64,000 nucleotides of DNA, taken from NCBI GenBank assembly GCA_021234155.1, contig JAJEKV010000010.1:6420871-6484870 (forward strand), in the 5' to 3' direction. This document shows positions 1-12,956 of this stretch, piece after piece. The DNA is from Isoetes taiwanensis. Lineage: Eukaryota > Streptophyta > Lycopodiopsida > Isoetales > Isoetaceae. The position numbers and the translations under genes were made by a program. The first letter of the stretch is position 1; the number at the start of each line of letters is the position of its first letter. The notes beneath the pieces are model-generated. The model saw only the letters and a list, made by a program, of their open reading frames with translations, searched no databases and was not told where the DNA came from.

Positions 1-999
1 GTATGATGCCTACATTTCCCCCAGGACAGAAAAGCCCCAATAGCTATTATAACAGATGCAAAACATGCTCCAACCACTCCGACTATAAAGCCAATCTTAT
101 TTTTATGTTTGCTTGTAGCTGTAAACATCGATATCATTACCACATGACAAAAAAATAAGACATCAAAATATTGTTCCTAGCGACCATCAACGTACCCAAG
201 TTGCCACTGCACAGAATATGGTGTTCATTAGTTATTTTAATAGCTTGTAGATGACATTAACTGAATGTTTACCTAAAAGCTCGATAGCTCCCATTTTTTT
301 CTGAGCGTTAAGAAGATAGCTCAGTAAACAAAAATTTGCACCATTGAACCCAATCGTATAGGAGTGTATCGTACCTTGTGCTGGAAAATATATAAGGTCC
401 TTACCCACAGTTAAATTCCTCCAATCAACATCACCATTGTAGTACTCAAGCAGTGTTTTTGTTACGTTATATGTTGATGAAATATTATCCTCTGTATCAT
501 TCTGTCGAATGGCATATGTGGCAAACAGTCCGTAACTGGAATTAATCTTTGGGTTCCCACATGAACAATTGACAGGAACTTGGACACTCCCGCCATCTTT
601 AACGTTGTTTTCATCAACCTTAGAAGCTATAGCAATCCAACCAGATTGTGAATAATGCTGAAACAACGTGTCAGCAATATAAGCTAGCGTATCTCCAGCA
701 GTAAGGGTGTAAGCAAAGTGATGTCCTAACATGCCATTATCAAGGCAATTGCACGGGAAGGGAATCCTAAGATTGGCACCAGTCAAAATCAAGTTGACAT
801 TTGAAAGATTGTTGTATTTGAGTATCTCAGATTGGTTGGTATTAAAACGCTGCGAGATATTGTTAACTGTATCACCTTCTATGATGTTATAGATCAAAAG
901 AGCTGCAGAACATCCATCTCTTGGAATACAAGAACAACCAACGTGAAAAGCAATTGCAGAACATAAAGCCCAAACAAAAATAGCAGATGTGGGCTTCAT
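1..999 (-). CDS. LysM domain receptor-like kinase, 5' part (exon 1 and partial exon 2)
   Basis: The product is expected at the plasma membrane, binding chitin-type or related glycans outside the cell. Exon 1 runs 999 to 375 and encodes 208 residues. It starts with a signal peptide (about residues 1-21), followed by three LysM repeats near residues 37-80, 97-143 and 162-206. The CxC pairs typical of plant LysM kinases (C22/C24, C83/C85, C145/C147) lie before and between the repeats. A GT donor at 374-373 and an AG acceptor at 120-119 define a 256-bp phase-1 intron. Exon 2 (118 to 1) then reads a short basic stretch and a hydrophobic membrane span beginning IGFIVGVVGA. The kinase domain would lie beyond the window edge. 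Reading through the intron gives an open but non-homologous tail ending at 232, so the spliced model is preferred. Family assignment is confident; LYK or LYR subclass cannot be told without the kinase. Confidence 0.9.
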
Positions 1000-1136
1000 T
1001 TATAAGAATAGCATAAGAAAACTTGCAAGATAGCTGAAGGAAAACCAGCAGAACCTGATCTTGCTCGAATTCGTTGTGGGTTTCATAAACAAGTGGTGTT
1101 AGACGAACAAAATTACTGCTAAGATAAATATTGCTG

Positions 1137-1490
1137 GAATTTGCGCCCTGAGCTGTGGAAGACTTAAGCTTAGAAAGGCCTAAGATGAAGAAGACCGAGG
1201 ACGGTCGGCAGTTCATGTTCATGACATTGACATGGTAAACTGGAAGAATATAATAAGTGAGCCTCGCTACATGAAACCTATATGCGGTCGTTCTAGAATC
1301 GGTTGAATATCTGCAACGACCAGCTCCTGGAATTTGCGGCCTGAGCTGTGGAAGACTATAATAAGATTGAAGACCGAGGAGTTCATGTTCATGAAGAATA
1401 TAATAAAGAGAGCCTCGTTACATGACAGCTATTTATGATGCATTCTAGAATCCGGTTGAGTATCTTACCTGCAACGACCAGCAACTCCTC
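1137..1490. repeat. Imperfect tandem duplication (about 190-bp period) upstream of the LysM gene
   Basis: Two copies begin with the same block (GGAATTTGCG.CCTGAGCTGTGG) at about 1,137 and 1,329. They continue through shared pieces (GTTCATGTTCATG, GAATATAATAA, GAGCCTCG.TACATGA) to a shared end near 1,303 and 1,486 (TGCAACGACCAGC). The copies differ by several indels. They lie 140-490 bp upstream of the LysM start codon, so they fall in its promoter or 5' leader. Confidence 0.75.
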
Positions 1491-3993
1491 CGTCAGAATG
1501 ACAACACAGGAATCGTTGGAAACCGAATAGAAACAGATTTTAGAAACAGATTTTGGAGTCGCTCTTGCTTAAGGAACATCGTACGACACTTAATCCGAGG
1601 TGCAGAAGCCATAGCCAAGTCCGGCGGATGACCGAGCATTTACAGGCAGCAGCCAGTTTTTAGCAGTCATCAACATATGCTAGGTATATGCCAGCATATA
1701 CTTGAATATAGGGGCAACCCAAAAAATACATACAGAAGTTATGAAAAAAGAACTTATGAAACCTATCGCTGATCCTGTCCACACTACGTGCAATGGGCTG
1801 TCCCGAAAACTACCGAAGAAAATTGGTTGTAACATCAACACCTCTAGACCCTCTAGGATAGGGTCACCACTGTGGAGACAACATCGTCTCCTGGGAACAT
1901 AAAGGCCGCTGCCAGACTTCAGAGATTGGAACGAAGCTCTGTCACACACGAGACTTTGATATGGAAAAGCTATATAATGCTATTGCTCGACAAGGGATGG
2001 GTCTTCATGCTGATGCTCATGAATAGCTGTGCCATTGCATATGTGAATTGGAAAGGCAAGAGGTTCACCAGCAAGAGCTAAACTTTTAGATTCGGTGTTG
2101 CAGGCTAGTACGCCTACTGCAGGCTTTTTCCGTGATCACTTGCCCGAGACACAAAAATCTAGACAGACCCAACAACGGCCACCTGCATCATCTTGTACCT
2201 TAGCAAGGCAATACCAATAGCAGCCCCCCTCAGGTCCACAGGCATCTGCCCCGTGTAGCATCTGCCCACTGCACGACGGACATTGCAGTGCTATTCATGG
2301 AGCAACAAAAGCAGAAGCGCTAGGGCCACAATGTTGCAGTTTAATGCCTTCTTGAAGAAGCAGAAGAGAACCTCAATGACCAGGTCCAGACCATGATCCT
2401 CTCAATGATAAAATTTAATGCCCCGCTATAAATTGTCAGGGCAACTCCTCTTGGTATTCAACCCCAGATTGGCTACGTATTACGAAGTTCACAATGGGAG
2501 ACACACTGAGATACTATACTCCGTCACGGTGTGAAGTTGAAGGGCACCTCATTGTCTGCTGCAATAGAAATCATGTCGACAAGAGCTCTGCCTACGGAAC
2601 ATAAGAAGCACCAGAGATGCTGCTGTCCTGGTCCAAGACAAGGTGGGGGTTTTTTGTCCTCCCCGCTCTGAGGTCACAGATGTTGTTTATAAAGGCGCTG
2701 CAACCCCCCAGGGTGCTACGACTAGCGTTGTTGTTGATGCTGCTCCAATAGTTGCTAATGCTAATGCCACCCCTCGAGGTGATGCCACTGTTGCTCCACC
2801 AGTTGCTGCAACTTCTCAGGATGTTGCTGCCACTGCTCTTGCTATTCCTACACTGCCTAGGGAGGCTGCCTCCCTCCCTGTTGTTAATACTGTAACTCAG
2901 CGAGAGTCTACATTCGCCACCCCCAAGTAGGGATTGTACTTGCATATGATCTCCTAGAATTCTCGGGGCTTTCCATGGTAGAAGGGGGATAGTTTGAACT
3001 TATAGCCAGAGATATAGCTTTCATCTTCCTTATGAAAGCCTAGGAACATGCTCGGCATAGGCTACTGGATCTGTCGAGCTATTAGCACTACTCATTTTTT
3101 AATGAATGCATGACAAGCAGGGACATGTGGCATAGCTTGTTGCGACCGGACTGCCGTAGCAACTTCAATCTCCTCCCTTCACAAAACAGATAAACATAAT
3201 TGTTACATGTGGATACATGTGCAGAATCGCAATGGGGATTTTTCGTGTTATTTCCTGCATGTGGACTCGAACTTCTATCATCGCCACTCCGACATGAATA
3301 GACTGGACCCGAATGTCAATCTATATGATAACATATGATAGCACAAATAGTTGGAGCATGTGATGCTAGTTGAAGACTTTAACATATGCACTCGATAGAA
3401 CAATTAATGAAGTTCGACTCCCTGACTGAGGATATATTACAGCTCTGCTTAACAGAGACTTCTTGACCACGTACATCAGATGATAGAGCACACAAGTCAA
3501 TGCTATAGCAGATAGTTTCTTCAAATATGAAACATCTTTGACTTGATTATCTGCAATTGCCTCACAGTGTGGCCATCCTCCTCTGTCTGCTTTATCAATA
3601 GAAGATCCCAAATGAAGGAATGTAATCTGGTAAAACATAACAAGTCTCATCTTCATCTATGACATTGTGAGCAGCATCATTAACATCATGGTCGGGTCAA
3701 CCACATCCTCCCAATCCCTCATCCTCCCACCCAGTGGTTCTAGAATGCTTTCCTTCTTTGCAAAGCCAATGTAAAGCTCCCTTTATGAGCTTTCCTGGTA
3801 ATCCAGGGCGGGAGACCTGGGTTGTCTCATTGCTACATAGGACTGTAAGTGAATCAATAACCCATGTAAGGGCATTAGCGGTATGGTTAAGCAGGTGGAC
3901 CAGAGGCCTGACCGTTCATTAATATTGGGGGAAGAAGTGGAGGCTACCTCCCTTAGTACAGGCTGGAAAAGTGAGGGAACTCCGTCTAGTAGC
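1491..3993. other. Stretch without a recognisable gene
   Basis: No known family was recognised. Short open frames exist (for example 1,702-1,902 and 2,643-2,930 plus; 3,366-3,656 minus). The one at 2,643-2,930 is strongly biased to Ala, Thr, Val and Pro, and a Ser/Asn-rich frame lies opposite it, as expected from repetitive sequence rather than a gene. The minus-strand frame at 3,366-3,656 (96 codons) is the least biased but matches nothing I know. Confidence 0.4.
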
Positions 3994-4330
3994 TCAAAAT
4001 AGTTGGATTTCTGGCCAAGTTAACGCGCAGGGTTGAAGCCTGCTTGCTGTTGCTGCTGTTCTTACATCTTTCGGGAGTGGAGCATAGGTGATTATTGATT
4101 CATCATCAACGAGAACTCTTCTTTTGATGCCAATGGAATAGGCCTCATCAGTTTCAGCTGCTGATCTTGAGCATATGGGCTTCAAAGCTTGATCTGGTCT
4201 TGAAGGACAACAACAACTTTTTGGCATTGGAGCAGATGCAAAGGGGTTCAGGAAACTGAGGAACCCTGCTCCTGTAGTACAGCTTTGAGCGGGAAGAGGG
4301 CGATCGCTTTCTCTAGTACTGCATAGGAAT

Positions 4331-4780
4331 TGTTAAATGGTGTCATGTTATTTGGGAGACCTATGAGAAGTAGTGGCAGTAGGTCAAAGTCAAAGTCAAA
4401 GTCAAAAGTGGCGGGCACCCCCTACCCGGGTGTTGCTGGGCTCGCTAGAAACACACAGACACCCCCTGCCCGCCACTTAGGGTTTGCGTTGACCAGTCAA
4501 AATCAAAGTCAACTAGGGCCGAATTTTAAGGAAGGCAAGTCTATCTACTCCTGATTTTTAGGCAAGTTGGAGAACTTTCTATATGAAGGGGATGAACAAT
4601 TTGACAAGTGGATGCACCCGGATTGGAAGGTAAATATGGAGATAAATACTGGAGTAAGGCATAGACAGGTGAGCTTGCAGGTCGAGATATGAAGCAGGAG
4701 ATTGTTTGAGCGCCTGATTGATCTTGTTATCAGTGTATTGAGTATCAGTTTATTGAATACATTATCTTCAAATTCTAACA
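4331..4780 (+). repeat. copia-1 5' LTR
   Basis: It begins TGTTAAATGG and ends AATTCTAACA, directly before the primer-binding site. It contains the motif CCTATGAGAAG(T/C)AGTGGC at 4,360 and a GTCAAA run at 4,383-4,405. Its near-identical partner is at 9,029-9,478. Confidence 0.95.
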
Positions 4781-4781
4781 G

Positions 4782-4794
4782 TGGTATCAGAGCC
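4782..4794 (+). promoter_or_regulatory. copia-1 primer-binding site
   Basis: TGGTATCAGAGCC follows the 5' LTR by one base and is complementary to the 3' end of initiator methionine tRNA, the usual copia primer. Confidence 0.95.
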
Positions 4795-7700
4795 ATGTCA
4801 AGCAGGTTTGGAGCAGGGTTGTTGAACTCTATTGCAGTGTATGAAGGGGACCAGGGCTTTGATTTGGAAGGAACAAATCAAAAATGTTCTTGAAAATGAA
4901 GGGCTCGGGAATTAGTTCAAGGAACTAGTTCAAGTGGGGATGCAATCTGTGTGGGCGCAAGAAGAAGTTCTACCTCCGAAAGTCCGGTGAAACTTCAAGA
5001 GTCCGTGAAGTAGACTCAAGTAAAAGTGGTAAGGATGAAGTTGTTAAACTTCGTGAAGCATATGGTATTTTGACCAAAGAAAGTTGGGGCTTCAATTTTG
5101 TCAAGATAAGGGAAAGTCCCCTAGTGATATTTGGAAGTTCCCCTCAAAAACTATGAGGAAAAACATCATCTCGATTGATGTTCTTGATAAAGCACTTAGG
5201 ATGCTAAGGGTAAAAGAAGGTGATGACTTACCAAAGTTTTTCTCTAAGTTTGATAACATTGTGGCGCACTTAGAAGGTCTTTGGGGTGTTCTTGACCGAG
5301 CAAAGAAAAATTATTGCATGTGGCAAGAGCAAATTGAGGGAACAAGCGGTTGTCAACTCTTATTAGGAATGTGGCCAAAACCGAGAGAGGCAAAGAAGAG
5401 AAATGATTCGAACAGAGTTTGAACAAAATAAGGTATTGTATGATGATGACATTGAAGATAATGTTGAAGTGTTGTATGCGTGTAAGGGCAAAGCAAAGTT
5501 TTCGTGAAAAAGTGCTAAAGATAAGAGTGAAATAGGTCCTTGTTTTCACCGCAAAAGCAAAAAGGGCATTTAAAGATAAGTTGTCCTAAATTGAAAGAGG
5601 TTGAGTGCTTTAACTGTGGAGGCAGAGGTCACTTCGCAAAACAAGTGCTCAAGCAAAGAAAATGAATAGAGGCGACCAAGTAGAGGAAGAAATTATTCTA
5701 GAGGTCGAGGAAGAAATCTCGATACACAAAGGTCTGGCCAAATTTGGTGCAAGATATTGAAGAAGAATCAAGTGAAGAGGATGAAGATGCCGAGGTAAGT
5801 AATTATGACATTTTGGTTGTTTCAAAAGAAAAATCTAATAATGATGATGAAATGTTAATATTAGATAGTGGAGCGAAAAAATCCGTGACCGCCCAAACGC
5901 CAAATTATTCAAGGAGGAAAAAGAAGGAAGAATTAAGCATATCAAGTTAGGAAATGGGAAGTTGCAAGATGTTCAATGCACGGAATGTTAGAATTGTTTG
6001 ACCTTCAAGGAAAGCAAGAAACTTGAAGGATGTTTTGTGTGTACCTTCACTAGTCGAAATTTAATTTCTATTGCACGCTTAGTAGACATGGATTACAATC
6101 GTTGTTTTTTTGACAAGTATCAATGTAAAGTGCTTTTGAATAATGAGATCAAATTTCTTGGAAGAAGATTTGGTAATTTGTTTGCATTGGATAGTGGTTG
6201 TTTGCCCAAGCAGTTAACTCTGTTATGATTCCGTGATATGGACACTTGGCATCCGAGGTTATGTCATGTTAATCATAGCACCATAGATACTATGATTAAA
6301 CAAAAAATAATCAAAGCAAAAAATGAAGTTGATGAGCCAAGAATGCTTTTAGGTTGCATGCTAGGAAAACATGCAAGATTGCCTTTTAAAGGGCAAAGAG
6401 AAAACCAAAGGGGTGTTGGAGCTAGTGCATACAGATCTCTGTGGCCCTCTTAATGTTAGAGGAATATCGAAAAAGGTATTTCATTACCTTTTATTGATGA
6501 CTTTAGTAGAAAGACAACATGTATGTGTCTTAGAACTAAAGATCAAGCCTTTGAGGCTTATAAAATGTTTGTTAGCAGAAGGGAATTAGAAACAGAAAAA
6601 AAGTGAAATGTATTCGATCCGACCGTGGGTGGAGAGCTCATGTCATCCGAGTTTATCAAGTTTTGCAAGGTAAGGGGAATAAAGAGACAGGTTTACATGT
6701 AGTTTTTCTCCACAAACTAATGGCATTGCTTTGAAAGGAAAAATAGGACAATTTTAAATGTTTGTCCGAGCTATGATAAAACACAATGTGGCTACCCAAT
6801 TATTTGTGGGAGGAAGTCGCCTTAACAAAGAAGAAAGTTCGAATATGTTACCAAATAGAGCTGTCCGCTGGAATGATCCCGATGAGCTATGGTCGAGTTA
6901 AACCAAACTATGAGACACCGAGAGTTTTGGTTGTCTAAGCTTTGTTCATGTACCAAAGCAACAAAGGTTAAAGTTAGATGATCGAGCAAGAATAGCCTTT
7001 CTTGTAGGATATGATCAAGAATCCAAGGCATACCGATTATTTGATCCACAAAGGAAAAAGATTTTGATCAAGTAGAGATGTGACGCTTGATCGAATCTCA
7101 ATCTTATAAAAACATAAAGTTTTTCTCTGTTAATCCTAAAGAAAAGGAAGTTCGAAATTGAATACTGAACTTTATTGATGATGATGATGAGCGGGATGCC
7201 AACAAACTCTCCTCTCAACAAGTTGGTGCTTTGAAGACGCCTGATATAGTGTGGCGGATACTATAGAAAAGGAGGTAACACGACCAAAGGCTGGGTAGAA
7301 GAACTACAGCTCGATCTTGCAACAAGAGGCTAATGTTGATCATGAAAGATTTGGAAGAGATAACACGTAGAAGTAGGAGAATACAAAGTGAAGCAAAGAG
7401 GTGTAAACCTTATTGAAATCCTTGCCTTGCTGGATACTGAAGTACCAAAATCTTATAGAGAAGCTATAAGTGTGGTTGATGCAAAAGAATGGAAAATTGC
7501 CATGAATGATGAGCTGGATGCATTTAAGAGAACAGGGGGGCGTATGAGCTTGTAAACTTACACGAAGGTAGACATGCGAGTGGGGTGTAAATGGATATTT
7601 AAAATCAAGCGAGGAGTACAACCTCACTCAATTAAGTATAAAGCTCGATTAGTAGCACAGGGATATACACAGAAGAAGGGAATTGACTATGAGGAAACTT

Positions 7701-8978
7701 TTTCCCCTATAGTAAAAATGACAAGTATCAGGATGTTGTTAGCAGTAGCAAATGCAAAGAATTTTGAGGTACATCATATGGATGTCTCTACTGCTTTCTT
7801 GAATGCTGACTTGGAGGAGGATATCTTTATGATGCAACCTCCTGGCTTTGAGCAAGGGAAAGATAAAGTGTGGAAACTTAAAAAGGTCAGATATGGGCTT
7901 TTGAGACAAATACCAAGACAATGGTATATTTGCATGGACTCATATTTAAGGGAACAAGGTTTTATAAAACTAAAGGATGATGGAAATATTTATTTATTTA
8001 AGGATGGGAATGAAGTATGCTATATTGCATTATATGTGGATGACAATGTGATGGTTAGTAGCAATCTTGATGTGCTACAAAAATGCAAAGACATTCTCAA
8101 GAATCGGTTTAAAATGACAGACTTGGGCGAACTTAAAAAGTTTTTAGGAATTGAAGTCTTCAGAGATAGAGACAAACAGGTTCTTACTTTGACACAAGGT
8201 GAGAATATTGCAGGCATGCTCAAAAGATTCAATATGGAAGATTGTAAGGTGGTAAAAACTCCCATGGTTCCAGGTAACAAACTAACCTTGAATTTGAATG
8301 ATGACAGTCGAAAATGGAAAACATTCCATATCAAGAGTTAGTTGGTCGCTACTATATTTATCTAGTCGCACAAGACCCGATATTTCATTTCATTTCAAAT
8401 ATTCTCTAAGTAGATACCGTCATAACTTTGGAAAGAGCACCGGCAAAAGCAGCTAAGAGGGTTCTAAGATATTTGAAAGGAACTGTAGATTATGGGATAC
8501 AATTTAATTCTGATAACATGGAGTTGCTATCATACTGTGATTCAGATTGGGGTGGAGACCCTGATGAAAGAAAATCAACTTCAGGAATTATTTGCATGCT
8601 AGGAGGAGGGCCCATCTCATGGAAATGCAGGAAGCAAAAGGCAATAGCAATCATCATCCGCAGAAGCGAGAATATGCAAAATGCAACCCTTGCGCTAAGG
8701 AAATAGTATGGAGTGAAAGGTTGCTACAAGAAATAGGTATAGAGCAAAGAAAACCTTTGAAATTGCTTTCGACATCCTCAGCTTGCATAGGAATGACGAA
8801 AAATCCAATACAACATGAAAGGACCAAGCATATCGAGCTGGAGATGCATTTCATAAGGGATTTAGTGAAGAAAAGAATCATTGAACTGCAATATGTTCAA
8901 ACTGAAATGCAGTTGGCAGATATTTTGACAAAGGCTTTGGCAGAGTTAAAATTTAGTAGACTGAGACATAAAATTTAG
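4795..8978 (+). pseudogene. copia-1 gag-pol, broken by frameshifts
   Basis: The gag start (MSSRFGAGLLNSIAVY) is at 4,795. A zinc-knuckle remnant lies near 5,600, the protease motif LDSGA near 5,860, the integrase zinc region (WHPRLCHVN...CMLGK) at 6,245-6,370, the start of the integrase core (HTDLCGPL) near 6,430, reverse transcriptase at 7,574-8,341 with [10 protein letters not shown], and RNase H at 8,428-8,978 (DSDWGGD). Each domain sits in a different frame from its neighbours, with stops and indels throughout, so no polyprotein can be made as written. Several breaks fall at CTG or CAG sites, for example near 4,905, so some may be sequence errors rather than mutations. Confidence 0.9.
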
Positions 8979-9028
8979 TAGACTGGGACATATGATCAGT
9001 TGCAAGGAAAAATAACATGAAGGGAAAG

Positions 9029-9478
9029 TGTTAAATGGTGTCATGTTATTTGGGAGACCTATGAGAAGCAGTGGCAGTAGGTCAAAGTCAAAGTCAAAGT
9101 CAAAAGTGGCGGGCACCCCCTACCCGGGTGTTGCTGGGCTCGCTAGAAACACACAGACACCCCCTGCCCGCCACTTAGGGTTTGCGTTGACCAGTCAAAG
9201 TCAAAGTCAACTAGGGCCGAATTTTAAGGAAGGCAAGTCTATCTACTCCTGATTTTTAGGCAAGTTGGAGAACTTTCTATATGAAGGGGATGAACAATTT
9301 GACAAGTGGATGCACCCGGATTGGAAGGTAAATATGGAGATAAATACTGGAGTAAGGCATAGACAGGTGAGCTTGCAGGTCGAGATATGAAGCAGGAGAT
9401 TGTTTGAGCGCCTGATTGATCTTGTTATCAGTGTATTGAGTATCAGTTTATTGAATACATTATCTTCAAATTCTAACA
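9029..9478 (+). repeat. copia-1 3' LTR
   Basis: This is the 450-bp copy of the 5' LTR, preceded by the polypurine tract and followed by target duplication GGAAT at 9,479-9,483. Confidence 0.95.
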
Positions 9479-11569
9479 GGAATTTGTTAGAGGTCCCCAT
9501 AGTACTTGCTTTTAGAGGGAAGAAGTTGAGCAGGGCTTCCAACGGAATATTGAACCCTTTTGTATCTAAACTACTGTCATCATAGTTGTTATGGGTTAAA
9601 TTCTTCCTATCTAGCCCTTTGAGGGGTCCAAATAAGGTCTCTGTACCATTCATTATTATTAATATAAAAACTTGCCTTCAACAAAAAAAAAAAAAAATCC
9701 AGTCCACCCTAGCCTTAGCAACAGCCCACTAGCAATGACATCTACAGAGGTCAATCCCTACTGTAGTCTTATCAGTCCATACTAGGATCGAAATCCTTGA
9801 TGGCACCCCCAAGTCTTTAATCCAAAAACAATCAGCCTCTGGAAACAAGAATCAGAAATAAAAAATTGACGCATCCAAGTAGGACACATATCAATAAGCA
9901 TCGTATTTAATCTTGCCTTCCGTTTACAAGGCTTCAAATATGAACCAGATATCAGCTGGTTAGACCCTAATCAAGCCAAATTATCTTGAATTAACGTCCA
10001 TATTCATCAATGTGTATACCAAGTAGTGTATGAAGAACAATGATATTATATAATCGGGCTGAAAAAGTACTACAACCAGTGTCGCCATATGTATATACGA
10101 TACTTCTAATGTGAACTGAAACAAATTCCAATAATCTTGACTTAAAGTAGATATACAAGCTTCCCGATATAAACTAAGTAATAATTAGAGATCTTAGCAA
10201 ATGCAGGTCGAAAACAATCAGGCTTTTCATTAATTACAAAGTTTATAAGGTCTATCTTTACGACCAATGTGGTTAAGACTATTTTTTAGCGCATGTAGAA
10301 TTACAAATAAACTTTATTTATCATGTAGCCTTAAGATTTACACCATGCATGCTTATCTTTACAATTATGCATGCTAAGACCACTATTATTATGTCCACTT
10401 AGTTTTCCATGCACATGATGGTCGCTATCGTTTGCCTATGTAGTCGAATTCCATTTTATGCTTCTTCCAACTAGCATTCAGCCAATGCATGCCTCACTTG
10501 CTTTCTTTTATCATAATCTACATGTGTACTCAATGAATTTATGGAGACTTTAAAAGAACCCCGACACATAGAACTCGAATATATTAGTATGCCATTACAT
10601 TGTTTGACCAAATTTTGGACACATTTCGACATGGTCAAAAAATCTCAACATGCTTGCCATTATACATGTCTTTATGATGATCAGTATTTCTATACTTATA
10701 ATTTGAGCCACCAAACAGGCAAAGATATGCGTAAATGAAAGAAAAAAGTTCGGGATTTGCATTATCGAAAAATGAATAACACCGCTAGCTTGATCCATGG
10801 AAACAATATCCTATTTAAAGCGTAAGCATGATATAGTAGTTCTTCCCTGCTTTTAAAACCAGATGTAATCTTCACAAGAGTCGATTCCGTCACGTACTCC
10901 ATGGCCAATCCTTTCTTTCTCGGCCAAAGATATGAAAATGAACACAAAAAAGACGACAATAAGAGGGGAAACCGTTACTGCAGACCAAACAACACAACAT
11001 TAGCATAAGAATGGTAATGAGTGAAGGGCCAAAAGGTACATAAGGTTTCTCGACTCTTCGATCACCTATTGTAGCCTTCATGCCTTCAAATCCATTACCA
11101 AAAAAAAAAAAAAAGAAAATAACTATTTAAGAAGGTCCAAGCCTCCATACATTTTTATATTATTTAGAACCAAGTGGAAAAGCATTTATATCTTCTTGTT
11201 ATGCCACAAAGACCCAGGCCGTGGATTTGCAAATGCAAGAGATTAAGGGTATACATGTATTATAATGCAAGAACTAGAGGATCAATCAAGAATTTCCATA
11301 CAATATTGAAGCACTAGGCTTATATTCAAATTTTCAAATTGCTTGTCATGTGCCATTCGTAACCAACCGCTATGCAACAAAGAAGAAGAAATACCGTGGT
11401 TATTTAAAAGAATGAATATGAATATAAGAACCTCGAGCAAAGTATTTTAAGCTAAAATACGCTTACAACTTAATCAAACCTGAATGTTCCCAAGTTCCCA
11501 TTCAAGGTCGTGTGTCACAAAGATTCTTGAAGCGGGATCCAACTTGTTTGCTTCCATCACTATTCCTTT

Positions 11570-12956
11570 TGCCCGTATATTTCCATTTGTGCCAAAGGTG
11601 CTTAAGTCCAAAGATTTCTCTCGGTATTCATGTCTACATTCTCTAACTTATTGATTTCCGGGGGAACCCGGAATAGCGACAAAACCGAAAGTAACGATCT
11701 GTATGATATTCATCCGAAGAATCAAACGTCTTGTCCAGGGCATTTATTCCCGCCCATTGCTTATACCACAATAATAATAAATACTTGATTCCGGCATGTG
11801 GACTTACCAACTCCACCGTTATCTTAAACCAAGGCCATAGCATAGATTTACACTCCATGTCTAAGGTCTATTTATGTCGAATACCACACCTCAAACACCA
11901 ACTATCTTGCACTAGAATAAGACGTTTTGCACATAATCCTTTACCACCGTGGTGCTCGATCGGGGTTAAAGGCCGTGAACCCGCCCTTGCTCGTGTAGAG
12001 CATCTCCATAGCCCATCGGTCTCCGTACCTAAACCCGGCTTTGATAATGTGGAGTTGAGTACTAAAACAAATTTCTGGCACTACAAGAAGAGCCATTACA
12101 AAGGCTAAATCACAATTAAGTTAAACCCATATACTAGTGTGTTCACCAAATATTGTATTAAAAGCTTGTAAAAGTTAAGTCCAAGTGAGCCAAGTCCCTG
12201 CCCAAGTTAGGTTAGTCTTTCAAGTTATGACTAACTGTCAAGCAAGGTTACACTTAGCTGATCTGCCCGTATATTTCCATTTGTGCCAAAGGTGCTTAAG
12301 TCCAAAGATTTCTCTCAAGATTCATGTCTACATTCTCTAACTTATTGATTTCCGTGGGAACCCTAATAGCAAAGCAGCCGAAAGTAACGATCGTATGATA
12401 TTCATCCAAGAATCAAACGTCTTGTCCAGGGCATTTATTCCCGCCCATTGCTTATACCACAATAATAACAGTCACTTGATTCCGGCATGTGGACTTACCA
12501 ACTCCACCGTTATCTTAAACCAAGGCCATAGCATAGATTTACACTCCATGTCTAAGGTCTATTTATGTCAGAATACCACACCTCAAACACCACCTAATGT
12601 GACTAGAATAAGACGTTTTGCACATAATCCTTTACCACTTTGTGGTGCTCGATCGGGGTTAAAGGCCGTGAACCTAGCCTTGCTCGTGTAGAGCATCTCC
12701 ATAGCCCATCGGTCCGTACCCTAAACCCGGCTTTGATAATGTGGAGTTGAGTACTAAAAACAAATTTCTCGGCACTACAAGAAGAGCCATTACAAGGCTA
12801 AATCACAATTAAGTTAAACCCATATACTAGTGTGTTCACCAAATATTGTATTAAAAGCTTGTAAAAGTTAAGTCCAAGTGAGCCAAGTCCCCTGCCCAAG
12901 TTAGGTTAGTCTTTCAAGTTATGACTAACTGTCAAGCAAGGTTACACTTAGGCGAT
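11570..12956. repeat. Internal 694-bp tandem duplication inside array unit 1
   Basis: The block starting CCCGTATATTTCCATTTGTG occurs at 11,573 and again at 12,267. Both copies run on through the same sequence to the GTTACACTTAG region. Units 2-4 have this block once. It explains why unit 1 is about 690 bp longer than the others. Confidence 0.9.

Larger units (their letters stand above)
4331..9478 (+). mobile_element. Complete Ty1/copia LTR retrotransposon (copia-1), 5,148 bp
   Basis: Two 450-bp LTRs (TG...CA ends) flank a primer-binding site, gag-pol remains and a polypurine tract (GAAGGGAAAG at 9,020-9,028). The 5-bp direct repeat GGAAT at 4,326-4,330 and 9,479-9,483 is the target duplication. 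The LTRs differ at only about two positions, so the insertion looks recent. The internal region nevertheless has many frameshifts. Gene order protease, integrase, reverse transcriptase, RNase H identifies copia. Confidence 0.95.
3994..9653 (-). pseudogene. Unidentified host reading frame interrupted by a copia insertion
   Basis: On the minus strand an ATG at 9,653 opens a frame that reads to 9,479, the edge of the copia element. If the element and one copy of its GGAAT target duplication are removed, the same frame continues from 4,330 to 3,994 without a stop, about 170 codons in all. The C-terminal half contains a KSCCCPSRPD segment and a VLVDDESIITYAPLPKDV segment. The product was not recognised. 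A possible splice acceptor or donor near 4,035 means the 3' part could be an exon edge. That the frame stays open across the insertion site is the main evidence that this was coding. The element now puts LTR sequence and stops into it. Confidence 0.5.

Noticed and set aside
232-374. C-terminal extension of the LysM exon 1 frame
   Set aside because: The GT donor at 374-373 and the downstream membrane-span exon give a better family match, so this is intron read-through.
2643-2930. 95-codon Ala/Thr/Val-rich open frame
   Set aside because: It is compositionally biased, the opposite strand is also open, and no domain or splice context supports it.
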